Origin: an uncultured Bacteroidia bacterium
GTDB taxonomy: Bacteria > Bacteroidota > Bacteroidia > Bacteroidales > UBA932
Assembly: GCA_902768985.1 (NCBI GenBank)
Contig: CACXNA010000002.1
Location: 1 to 64,000 of the forward strand
Reading direction: 5' to 3'
Length of the DNA: 64,000 nucleotides
The translations under genes were made by a program, and so were the position numbers. The notes beneath the pieces are model-generated. The model was given only the letters and a program-made list of their open reading frames with translations. It searched no databases and had not been told where the DNA came from. This document shows, piece after piece, positions 1 through 6,711 of this stretch. Position 1 is the first letter of the stretch, and the number at the start of each line of letters is the position of its first letter.

Positions 1-774
1 TTCTTCGAGAAAATACATATCCCTGAGCGGAATAATCCTGACTTTATCGTACTGGCTTTTGTACACCCAGAAATTCTCTTCACACCAATCCAGGATGTCA
101 CTCTGCCTAGCCTGAAGGTCGGCGCCCGGATAGGCCATCACAAAGCAGATGCCGCCTCCGGCGTTGCTCATACTTTCATTATGGGCCGAATTGATCTTGG
201 GCATAATTTCGCCCCGCATCAGTACGTCCGGAGCTTTCAGGATGGAGTTCCCGAAATCTTCATAGACGCCGCAGACAGTAAGCGGATAATCCGCATTATC
301 ATTCAAGGTTATGACCTGGCCAATAGGATCCTTGTCCCCGAAATGGGCATTGACAAACTCCCGGCTCACCATACAGCGGTCCTGGGAAACGCGCCAGTCG
401 GCCTTGTTTCCCGCCACCAAGTCATAGCTGAACATCTCAAAGAAGGTGCTGTCCGCTGCCATCGTGCTGCCATAGACTCGTTCTCCGTTAATGTTGAACG
501 CTGCCGCCGATGCGATGTTGGCCACGCAACATCCCTTTTCTATTTCAGGAAAATTGTTCTTCAGGTGCTTGTCCAGCCAATAACCCATCATCACGTTATC
601 CTCATTGGCAATCACATAAATCCGGTCCGCATTCTTCTGGAATGAATCCGTGGACAGTTGCCGCTGGACATACACCGCCAGCAGGAGCACGAACGCCATC
701 GACACCGTGAGGCCCACGAGGTTGATGGCCCCGTATAACTTGTTCTTCTTAAGGAAGTTCCAAAAACTTTTCAT
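1..774 (-). CDS. MacB-type ABC transporter permease (3' part cut by window edge)
   Basis: This frame is open from the ATG at 772-774 to the window edge, so only the N-terminal 258 residues are present. The protein begins MKSFWNFLKKNKLYGAINLVGL and has one membrane segment at about residues 14-35, followed by a large extracytoplasmic MacB_PCD-like domain. This is the normal start of FtsX/MacB permeases of ABC-type efflux or lipoprotein-release pumps; the remaining membrane helices would lie outside the window. Its ATG is three bases after the stop codon of the adaptor gene, so it is the third gene of a TolC-adaptor-permease operon. The family is clear from N-terminus and context; the substrate cannot be told. 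Confidence 0.85.
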   Translation of the reverse strand, partial: MKSFWNFLKKNKLYGAINLVGLTVSMAFVLLLAVYVQRQLSTDSFQKNADRIYVIANEDNVMMGYWLDKHLKNNFPEIEKGCCVANIASAAAFNINGERVYGSTMAADSTFFEMFSYDLVAGNKADWRVSQDRCMVSREFVNAHFGDKDPIGQVITLNDNADYPLTVCGVYEDFGNSILKAPDVLMRGEIMPKINSAHNESMSNAGGGICFVMAYPGADLQARQSDILDWCEENFWVYKSQYDKVRIIPLRDMYFLEE

Positions 775-777
775 TGC

Positions 778-2034
778 TTAGAATACCAACACGTCACTGT
801 CACCGTAATTGTCATACCCCGAGGTGATGACCTTCTCGCCGGGCTCGAGGCCTTCGAGAACCTCGTAGTACTGGGGGTTCTGGCGACCGATGCGGATCTC
901 CCGTTTGACGGCCTTGGTGCCGTCTTTGTTGACGACGTAGATCCATTTGCCGCCGGTCTTCTGGTAGAAGGTGCCTCGCGGGATGATGATGGCCTCCTCC
1001 GGTTGGCCCAGCTGGAGGTTCAGGTAGTATGTCTGGCCGCTGCGGATGTTGTCCGGTTGCACGCCGTCGAACTTGAAGTCCGCCTTGAACTTCCCGTCGC
1101 GGACCTCCGGATAGACCTTGCGGATCAGCGTGGAATAGGTCTCGCCCTGGCGCTCGAAGGTGGCCTCCAGGCCCTCCACGACGCGGTCGATGTAGTGCTC
1201 GTCGATCTGCGCCTCCACCTTGTAGGTGCCCACGGAGTTGATCTGGCCGATCTTGGTGCCGGAGGCGATGCTCTGGCCGAGGACCACGTCCAGCAGGCCG
1301 AGCTCGCCGTCGATGGGCGCCTTGACGATGAGGTTGCCCTTGCGCTTGCGGATCATCTGCATGTTCAGGAGCATGTTCTCCAGGCTCTCCTCCATGCGGT
1401 CGATCTGCGTGCCGCGGTAGAGGCTGTCCTGCTTGGAGCGCTCGCGGATCAGGTCGTATTTCTGCTTCGCCAGGTTATAATCTTCCTCCGCCTTGAGGTA
1501 TTCCTCCTTCGCGATGAGCTTGTCCTCGTAGAGGGCCTTCTGCTGCTCGTAGGCGCGGCGCAGGCGCTCCACCTGCGTGCTGTATTCCAGCACGTTCTGG
1601 CGGACGTCCAGCTTCTGCTGCTCCATGGAGATCTGCGTGTTGCGCAGGATGTTCTCCTTCTCGGCCAGCTCGGCCTCGGAGTTCAGGATCTGGAGGTCCA
1701 GGTTGTCATTGTTCAGGACGAGGATGGCGTCGCCGGCCTTGACCGCGGAGCCCTCCTCGATGAGGATCTTCTCCACGATACCGCCCTCCTGCGGGCTCAG
1801 CTGGATGGTCGTCATCGGCTGCACGCGCCCGCTGATGCGGATGTAGTCGTTGAACTCGCCCATAACGGCCGTGGAGACCGTCAGGCTGTCCGCGTCGACG
1901 CGCAGGGTCTTGTTGTTCGGCCGCGCGATGAGGTAAATCACAAACACCAGCAGCAGCGCGCCCAGCCAGTACGGCAGGGCCTTCTGCGTGAACGCCACGC
2001 GCCAGCCAGTCTTCTTCTCGATAATCTTATCCAT
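778..2034 (-). CDS. Efflux periplasmic adaptor (HlyD/MacA-like membrane fusion protein)
   Basis: The 418-residue protein bridges an inner-membrane permease and TolC. It has one N-terminal membrane anchor (about residues 19-38), a first biotinyl-lipoyl half (the region with QEGGIVEKILIEEGSAVKAG), a long charged heptad-rich coiled-coil hairpin at about 115-235, a second lipoyl half beginning near IVKAPIDGELG, and a beta-barrel and membrane-proximal tail ending in GEKVITSGYDNYG. The length is typical. It sits three bases after the TolC gene and three before the permease gene on the same strand, so the three are surely co-transcribed. Bacteroidales often carry this set divergent from an NtrC-type two-component pair, as here. 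Confidence 0.92.
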   Translation of the reverse strand: MDKIIEKKTGWRVAFTQKALPYWLGALLLVFVIYLIARPNNKTLRVDADSLTVSTAVMGEFNDYIRISGRVQPMTTIQLSPQEGGIVEKILIEEGSAVKAGDAILVLNNDNLDLQILNSEAELAEKENILRNTQISMEQQKLDVRQNVLEYSTQVERLRRAYEQQKALYEDKLIAKEEYLKAEEDYNLAKQKYDLIRERSKQDSLYRGTQIDRMEESLENMLLNMQMIRKRKGNLIVKAPIDGELGLLDVVLGQSIASGTKIGQINSVGTYKVEAQIDEHYIDRVVEGLEATFERQGETYSTLIRKVYPEVRDGKFKADFKFDGVQPDNIRSGQTYYLNLQLGQPEEAIIIPRGTFYQKTGGKWIYVVNKDGTKAVKREIRIGRQNPQYYEVLEGLEPGEKVITSGYDNYGDSDVLVF

Positions 2035-2037
2035 AGG

Positions 2038-3402
2038 TTATTGATTAACGTATTCTACTCCATTGTAATACTTGACCACCGCCTGCTTGATGAGGTACTT
2101 GAACAGGCTGTTCATCTCGTCGGCCTGGGCCTTGAGAAAGTTGTTGTTCGCGGTCTGGAACTCCAGCGGGGAGATGAGCCCCTGCTCGAGCTTCTTCAGG
2201 TTCAGGGTGTAGGCCTCGGCCTGCACCTCGGCCTTGTGCTGCGCCTGCTCGTAGGCGAGCGCGGAGCCGTCGCGGTCCTGGATGGCCCGCCGCACCTCGC
2301 TCTCCACGTCGCGGCGTTTCTGGTCCAGCTCGGCCGTCGCCTTATTGAGCGCGTTACGCTTGCGCGAAATGGCGGACTGGCGGCTCATGCGGTTCCAGAT
2401 GGGGATGGAGACGGAGAGTTGGATATACTCGCCGCCGTTGTTGCGGAACTGCTCCCCGAAGGGCGCGGTGGCCGCCCCCTGGTAGGAATAATAGCTGGTG
2501 TTCCAGCCGGCATAGAGACCCAGGGAGGGCAGCAGCTGCCACTTGGCAGTGTTGAGCTCCCGTTTGGCGTTCTGCGCCTGCCAGGAGGCGATCTGGACGC
2601 TCGGGTTATGTTCGAGGGCGAAGGAGACGATTTCGTCGGGATTCCGGGTCAAGCCCGGAATGACTATGGTGGTACCGTCATGCCCGACCTGATCGGGCAT
2701 CTCCGTCACGATGTTCAGCTCCTCGTCCAGCGGCCAGAACATCAGGTCCGCGAGGGTCATCTTCTGGTCGTTGTAATAGTTGCGGGTATTCGTCAGTTCG
2801 TACTGACGGTCGATCAGGTCGGCCTCCATCTGGATCACGTCGGCGTGGCCCTTCTGGCCCAGCTCTTCCTGACGCTTCGCCTTCTTCAGGGCCTGCTCGG
2901 CCACGGCCACCTGCTCCTCGTAGACGTCGCAGAGACGCTTGTAGTAGACCACATTATAATAGGCCTCCATCACCGCCAGGCAAATGTCGGCTTCCACCTG
3001 CTTTTCCTGCGAGCTGGCGATGAGCATCCCGGTCTTGGAAATCTTGTAGTTGTTCACGGCCTTGAAGCCGTCGAAGAGGTCGATGCCGGCGCTCACGCCA
3101 TAGTTGTTGTGGAAGGAGGTCGTGTTGAAATAGGTGTTCGTCTGCGGGTCGATGCTGCGGCCGAAGTTGTAATAGGCGTAGGTGCTCGCATTGATCTGCG
3201 GGGTGAACAGCAAGAGGGCCGCGTCGCGGCGCGCAATCTGCGCGTCGCCCACAGCGGCCTGCTGGATCCGGATCTTGGTGGAGTTGGAGATCGCATACGC
3301 CATGCAGTCATGCACGTTCAGTGGTTCCTGACCCTGGGCGCTTGCCGTCACGGCGAGTGCCAGGGCCATTAAGAACCAATTGCTAATAGTTTTGGTAAGC
3401 AT
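2038..3402 (-). CDS. TolC-family outer-membrane efflux protein with an in-frame repeat insertion
   Basis: The 454-residue protein starts with a signal peptide (cleavage probably after ALAVTASAQG) and has the two long coiled-coil alpha-hairpin repeats of the TolC/OEP family. It forms the outer-membrane channel of the pump whose adaptor and permease follow. Residues about 235-255 (MPDQVGHDGTTIVIPGLTRN) are not TolC-like: they are encoded by two dispersed palindromic repeats (2640-2667 and 2679-2700) that are otherwise intergenic elements in this window. The insertion lies between the two structural repeats, a place likely to tolerate extra residues, and keeps the frame open. The start at 3402 fits the signal peptide. 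First gene of the operon. Confidence 0.93.
   Translation of the reverse strand: MLTKTISNWFLMALALAVTASAQGQEPLNVHDCMAYAISNSTKIRIQQAAVGDAQIARRDAALLLFTPQINASTYAYYNFGRSIDPQTNTYFNTTSFHNNYGVSAGIDLFDGFKAVNNYKISKTGMLIASSQEKQVEADICLAVMEAYYNVVYYKRLCDVYEEQVAVAEQALKKAKRQEELGQKGHADVIQMEADLIDRQYELTNTRNYYNDQKMTLADLMFWPLDEELNIVTEMPDQVGHDGTTIVIPGLTRNPDEIVSFALEHNPSVQIASWQAQNAKRELNTAKWQLLPSLGLYAGWNTSYYSYQGAATAPFGEQFRNNGGEYIQLSVSIPIWNRMSRQSAISRKRNALNKATAELDQKRRDVESEVRRAIQDRDGSALAYEQAQHKAEVQAEAYTLNLKKLEQGLISPLEFQTANNNFLKAQADEMNSLFKYLIKQAVVKYYNGVEYVNQ
2640..2667. repeat. Dispersed palindromic repeat, copy inside tolC-like gene
   Basis: A 28-base unit with the inverted arms ATTCCGGG and CCCGGAAT around TCAAG. The same 28 bases occur identically at 5091-5118 and 42356-42383. 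Here it is read in frame on the minus strand and encodes IVIPGLTRN within the TolC-like protein. Confidence 0.9.
2679..2700. repeat. Dispersed palindrome (ATGCCCGA type) inside tolC-like gene
   Basis: A 22-base near-perfect palindrome whose arms are ATGCCCGA and TCGGGCAT. It lies 11 bases from the 2640-2667 repeat and is also read as protein (MPDQVGH). A related palindrome occurs at 27590-27610 in non-coding DNA. Confidence 0.85.
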
Positions 3403-3502
3403 AGAATATTGTTTTATCGCCTACACCCGCAACACCCACCGTGCCAAAATATATAATTCATTGATTTACAGCATTTAAAGAGCAAGGCACCCTTCCCGAA
3501 AA

Positions 3503-3560
3503 GTGTAAAGCCCTTTACACCTCTTTACACTTTCGCCTTTACACCTTTACACCTTTACAC
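3503..3560. repeat. CTTTACAC octamer cluster
   Basis: CTTTACAC occurs at 3513, 3523, 3537, 3545 and 3553 on the plus strand. Its inverse GTGTAAAG occurs at 3503, making an 18-base palindrome with a 2-base centre at 3503-3520. A further CTTTACAC at 3713-3720 pairs with a one-mismatch inverse at 3702-3709 that overlaps the -7 box. This arrangement is what one expects of cooperative binding sites for a dimeric regulator, most simply the NtrC-type regulator itself. Confidence 0.75.
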
Positions 3561-3579
3561 CCGTACACGTGCGCCCGAG

Positions 3580-3667
3580 TGCAAGTAACGGTCAGAATAA
3601 CGTACCGTTACTTGCAAAAAAGGCCGTTTTTGCAGGTAACGGTCCAATTTGAGTACCGTAAATTGCG
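3580..3667. repeat. Tandem pair of 37-base palindromes, 51-base period
   Basis: The first unit (3580-3616) has 13-base arms TGCAAGTAACGGT and ACCGTTACTTGCA around an 11-base loop. The second unit (3631-3667) has arms TGCAGGTAACGGT and ACCGTAAATTGCG around a different 11-base loop. The 14-base spacer is A-rich then T-rich. Unit starts are exactly 51 bases apart, the same period as in the 28-23-28 elements at 11255, 41092 and 56910, although the arm sequence differs. Confidence 0.8.
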
Positions 3668-3696
3668 GTCTGGGGAATATCTGAATGGAAAAATAT

Positions 3697-3704
3697 TATC
3701 TTTG
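3697..3704 (+). promoter_or_regulatory. -7 box TATCTTTG for the NtrC-type regulator gene
   Basis: Exact match to the Bacteroidetes TAnnTTTG box, 20 bases before the ATG at 3725. It is overlapped by a GTGTAAAG/CTTTACAC-like palindrome (3702-3720), which would suit autoregulation. Confidence 0.75.
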
Positions 3705-3724
3705 TAAAGTTTCTTTACACAACG

Positions 3725-5089
3725 ATGGCATCCAAGCGTGGTAAAATCCTGATCGTGGACGACAACGCCGGCATCCGCCGGGCGCTGGAGATCCTGCTGC
3801 CGCTGCACTTCGCCGAGGTGAAGACCCTTCCCTCCCCGGCGACGCTCGTCAGCACCCTGGAGCAGTTCCGCCCCGACGTGGTGCTGCTGGATATGAATTT
3901 CAATACGAGCATCAACACCGGCAACGAGGGCCTCTACTGGGCCGGGGAGATCAAGAAGATGGTCCCCGAGGTGGAGGTCGTGCTCTTCACGGCCTACGCC
4001 GACATCCAGCTGGCCGTCGAGGGGATGAAGCGCGGCGCGTTCGACTTCCTCGTGAAGCCCTGGGACAACGACAAGCTCGTCGAGGTCCTGACCGCCGCGC
4101 GGGACAAGGCCCGCAAGGCGATGGGCAGAGATGCTTCGGCCAAAGGCCTCAGCATGACAGGTAATTGTCATTCTGAGCGAAGCGAAGAATCTATGTTCTG
4201 GGGCAGCTCCGCCGCGATGGCGGCCATCCGCAAGACGCTCGACAAGATCGCGCCCACGGACGCGACGGTCCTGATCACCGGCGAGAACGGCACCGGCAAA
4301 GACGTGCTGGCGCGGGAGATCCACGCCCGCAGCCTGCGCAGCGGGAAGCCGATGGTGGCGGTGGACGCCGGCGCCATCACGGAGACGCTCTTCGAGAGCG
4401 AACTCTTCGGTCACGTGAAGGGCGCCTTCACGGACGCGCACACCGACCATGTCGGGAAATTCGAACAGGCCGACGGCAGCACCCTCTTCCTCGACGAGAT
4501 CGGCAACATCCCCCTGCACCTGCAGGCCAAGCTGCTGCGCGTGATCCAGAGCCGCAGCGTCGTGCGCGTGGGCGGCACGCAGGCCACGCCGGTGGACATC
4601 CGCCTGGTCTGCGCGACCAACATGGACCTGGAGGCGCTGGTGCGCGAGGGCCGCTTCCGCGAGGACCTCTACTACCGCATCAACACCGTCCACATCGCGC
4701 TGCCGCCTCTGCGGGAGCGCAAGGAGGACATCGTGCCGCTGGCGCAGCTCTTCCTGGAGCGCTTCGCGCAGAAATACCACCGCCCCCTGACGGGAATCGC
4801 CCCAGACGTGGCCGAAATCCTGAAGGCGCAGCCCTGGAGCGGCAATATTCGCGAGCTGCAGAACGTCGTCGAGAAGGCCGTGATCCTTTCGGAGGGCACC
4901 GAACTGACGGCGAAGGACATCCAGCTGGAGCCGGCCGCCAGGACCATCCGCGCGGTCAACGAGGCCGAGGAGGAGCGGCTGGTGCGCGAGGCGATGGAGC
5001 GGGCGGCGGGCAACATCTCCGCCGCCGCCAAGATGCTGGGCGTCAGCCGCCCGACGCTGTATGCGAAACTGAAAAAATACGGATTATAG
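3725..5089 (+). CDS. NtrC-family sigma-54-type response regulator with in-frame repeat insertion
   Basis: This 454-residue regulator has a receiver domain at residues 6-120 (acidic D12 and D13, phospho-acceptor D56, Lys in VKPWD), an AAA+ domain at about 160-385 (Walker A GENGTGKD, Walker B LFLDEIGN, arginine-rich LYYRIN region) and a Fis-type helix-turn-helix at about 415-454. The sigma-54 contact loop reads GAFTDA, not GAFTGA. Residues about 135-157 ([20 protein letters not shown]) are encoded by two oppositely oriented dispersed repeats and sit in the linker between receiver and AAA+ domain. The histidine kinase follows 31 bases downstream, separated almost exactly by another repeat. It probably controls the divergent efflux operon. 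Confidence 0.93.
   Translation: MASKRGKILIVDDNAGIRRALEILLPLHFAEVKTLPSPATLVSTLEQFRPDVVLLDMNFNTSINTGNEGLYWAGEIKKMVPEVEVVLFTAYADIQLAVEGMKRGAFDFLVKPWDNDKLVEVLTAARDKARKAMGRDASAKGLSMTGNCHSERSEESMFWGSSAAMAAIRKTLDKIAPTDATVLITGENGTGKDVLAREIHARSLRSGKPMVAVDAGAITETLFESELFGHVKGAFTDAHTDHVGKFEQADGSTLFLDEIGNIPLHLQAKLLRVIQSRSVVRVGGTQATPVDIRLVCATNMDLEALVREGRFREDLYYRINTVHIALPPLRERKEDIVPLAQLFLERFAQKYHRPLTGIAPDVAEILKAQPWSGNIRELQNVVEKAVILSEGTELTAKDIQLEPAARTIRAVNEAEEERLVREAMERAAGNISAAAKMLGVSRPTLYAKLKKYGL
4127..4193. repeat. Inverted pair of dispersed repeats inside response-regulator gene
   Basis: AGATGCTTCGG...CTCAGCATGACA (4129-4159) is followed after a few bases by TGTCATTCTGAGCGAAGCG (from 4166) running on to AAGAATCT (to 4192). 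The two halves are imperfect inverted copies of one dispersed repeat. Both are read through in frame as the domain linker. A third copy lies at 62322-62352 between purM and purN. Confidence 0.85.
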
Positions 5090-5090
5090 A

Positions 5091-5118
5091 GATTCCGGGT
5101 CAAGCCCGGAATGACTAT
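5091..5118. repeat. Dispersed palindromic repeat between regulator and kinase genes
   Basis: Identical to the 28-base units at 2640-2667 and 42356-42383. It begins one base after the regulator stop codon and ends two bases before the kinase ATG, so it fills the whole intergenic gap and could form a hairpin in the mRNA that affects kinase translation. Confidence 0.9.
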
Positions 5119-5120
5119 AT

Positions 5121-5996
5121 ATGCAGTTGTATCAAATCATATTGCTGGTACTGGCTGTCGCGGCGCTCGCGGCGCTGATCGCCGCCGCCGTCATCCGCCG
5201 CAAGGATATCAGGAAGGTGGCGTACATGATGGACGCGCTGGAGGACGGCGAGCTGAATTTCCGCTTCAAAGAGAGCAGCCGGTTCAACCGGACGCTGAAC
5301 CGCATCCGGACCATCTTCGAGATGCAGCGCCAGCAGCATGAGCAGGATTCCTGGACCAAGCTGATCCGCGTGCTCACGCACGAGATCATGAACACCGTCT
5401 CGCCCATCGCATCCCTCTCCGACGCCATGGCCAAGTCCATGGACGAGCAGGGACACAGCGAGCTCGACATCAAGGCGGGCCTGGAGACCATCTCCGATTC
5501 GTCGAACAACCTCATCGGCTTCGTGCAGACCTACCGGCAACTCTCCGGCGTGGCCAAGCCGGTCCGCAAAGCGTTGGATCTGAAAGAGTTGATGGACAGC
5601 GTAATTGCGCTGAACAGCGAATTCGCCGCCTCCTGCGGCGCCGTCTGCAAGTACCGGCCGGAGGCGGACGACCTGATGATCTACGCCGACGAGGGGCAGA
5701 TCTCCCAAATCTTCATCAACCTGATCAAGAACGCCCTGCAGGCGGGTGCAAAAAACATCGTGATCGGCGCCGGCATGGGCCCGGACGACGAAGTCATCGT
5801 CCGGGTGGCCAACGACGGCGAGCCGATTCCCGCCTCCGCGCAGGAGCAGATCTTCATTCCGTTCTACACGACCAAGAAGGAGGGCTCCGGCATCGGCCTG
5901 AGCATCTCGCGCCAAATCATGCGCAACCACAACGGCACCATCGAGCTGACGCGCAGCGACGCCGAGCGGACCGTCTTCGAGCTCCGCTTCCGCTAA
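5121..5996 (+). CDS. Short membrane sensor histidine kinase
   Basis: The 291-residue kinase has one N-terminal membrane helix (residues 3-25), a HAMP-like or linker segment, a phospho-acceptor helix with H87 in LTHEIMNTVSP, and an ATPase domain with N box (QIFINLIKNALQ), G1 box (VRVANDGEPIP) and G2 box (GSGIGLSISRQI). It has no periplasmic or PAS sensor domain, which makes it shorter than the roughly 430-residue relatives usually paired with NtrC-type regulators. The start follows the repeat at 5091-5118 with no Shine-Dalgarno site. It presumably phosphorylates the regulator encoded just upstream; the signal may be membrane-derived, or another subunit may sense it. Confidence 0.9.
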   Translation: MQLYQIILLVLAVAALAALIAAAVIRRKDIRKVAYMMDALEDGELNFRFKESSRFNRTLNRIRTIFEMQRQQHEQDSWTKLIRVLTHEIMNTVSPIASLSDAMAKSMDEQGHSELDIKAGLETISDSSNNLIGFVQTYRQLSGVAKPVRKALDLKELMDSVIALNSEFAASCGAVCKYRPEADDLMIYADEGQISQIFINLIKNALQAGAKNIVIGAGMGPDDEVIVRVANDGEPIPASAQEQIFIPFYTTKKEGSGIGLSISRQIMRNHNGTIELTRSDAERTVFELRFR

Positions 5997-6011
5997 TATT
6001 TTCAGGGAAAT

Positions 6012-6560
6012 TTACACCAGCACGCTGACGCCGATGGCAATCAGCACCACGCCGCCGACGATCTCGGCCCAGCGCCCGAAGCGGGCGCCGAGGGCGCGGC
6101 CGCCGCGCAGTCCCACGATCACGGACAGGGCCGTGATGGCGAAGACGGCCACCAGCAGGGGCTGGAAGCCCGGCCAGTCCACCCCGTCCATCGACTGCGA
6201 GGCGCCGACGGCGAGTGCGTCGATGCTCGTGGCCAGACCGCCGAGGATGATGCTGCGCCAACTGCTGAGGTCGCGCACCTCCACCTCCCCCTTGATGCCC
6301 TCGATGAGCATCGAGCCGCCGACGTAGAGCAGCAGCAGGAAGGCGATGATGTGGGAGATTTTCTCGACCATCCCCACGAAGAGGTAGCCGAAGGCCCAGC
6401 CGGCCAGCAGCAGGCCCGCCTGGATGACGGCGAAGGCCAGGGCGACGCCGAGGATTTCGCGCCAGCGCACGCTGCGCAGCGTCACGCCCGAGCAGAGCGA
6501 GACGGCGAGGCAGTCGGCGCAAAGCGATGCTGCCAGGAGGATAGATTCCCAAATGCCCAT
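6012..6560 (-). CDS. mntP: MntP-family manganese efflux pump
   Basis: A small integral membrane protein (182 residues from the chosen start) with six predicted helices and the MntP hallmarks: an acidic residue in the first helix (LCADCLAVSL) and the repeat of that pattern in helix four (ATSIDALAVGAS). MntP exports Mn2+ from the cytoplasm. A longer frame begins at 6581, but a -7 box TATTTTTG on the same strand covers 6579-6586, so the start MGIWESILL at 6560 is preferred. I see no clear manganese riboswitch upstream. It is convergent with the kinase gene and divergent from corA. Confidence 0.85.
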   Translation of the reverse strand: MGIWESILLAASLCADCLAVSLCSGVTLRSVRWREILGVALAFAVIQAGLLLAGWAFGYLFVGMVEKISHIIAFLLLLYVGGSMLIEGIKGEVEVRDLSSWRSIILGGLATSIDALAVGASQSMDGVDWPGFQPLLVAVFAITALSVIVGLRGGRALGARFGRWAEIVGGVVLIAIGVSVLV

Positions 6561-6578
6561 TTTTCTTAAAAAAGCACA

Positions 6579-6586
6579 CAAAAATA
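6579..6586 (-). promoter_or_regulatory. -7 box TATTTTTG for mntP
   Basis: Matches TAnnTTTG on the minus strand and overlaps the upstream in-frame ATG at 6581, which decides for the internal start at 6560. Confidence 0.6.
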
Positions 6587-6619
6587 CGACTAAAAAGCTA
6601 ATATTTCAATTATTATTTC

Positions 6620-6711
6620 TACTTTTGCAGGCTAGCAACTCCGCACTGCTAGCTATCCCGTAAGTTTAACCCCCTTCCGACGATTGTGCCGGGACCAACC
6701 AGGAAGGAAGC
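6620..6711 (+). promoter_or_regulatory. Promoter and structured 5' leader of corA
   Basis: The -7 box TACTTTTG is at 6620-6627. The leader then holds a hairpin with 7-base stem GCTAGCA/TGCTAGC (6631-6653), a possible helix TCCCG (6656-6660) with CGGGA (6690-6694), and an unusually strong Shine-Dalgarno AGGAAGGA (6701-6708) three bases before the ATG. CCTTCC at 6673-6678 is complementary to GGAAGG at 6702-6707 and could hide the ribosome site; that pairing crosses the previous helix, giving a pseudoknot. A metal-responsive leader is possible but unproven. Confidence 0.5.

Larger units (their letters stand above)
3403..3724. promoter_or_regulatory. Divergent regulatory region between efflux operon and NtrC-type regulator
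   Basis: This 322-base gap holds no gene. It contains a cluster of CTTTACAC octamers (3503-3560 and 3713-3720), a tandem pair of 37-base palindromes (3580-3667), and a Bacteroidetes -7 box TATCTTTG at 3697-3704 for the plus-strand regulator gene. The layout looks like a multi-site operator for one or both divergent operons. Confidence 0.7.

Noticed and set aside
3425..3465. A TGGCAC...TTGC pattern upstream of the TolC gene that resembles a sigma-54 promoter.
   Set aside because: The GG and GC doublets are 13 bases apart instead of 10, so it does not fit the -24/-12 rule.
6631..6711. Signal recognition particle RNA, because of the CCAGGAAGGAAGCA segment.
   Set aside because: The 3' strand needed to close the SRP helix would have to lie in the corA coding sequence and is not complementary; the segment is better explained as a strong ribosome-binding site.
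6582..6711. Manganese (yybP-ykoY) riboswitch for mntP.
   Set aside because: The mntP promoter box lies at 6579-6586, leaving almost no leader, and the conserved riboswitch core is not seen.
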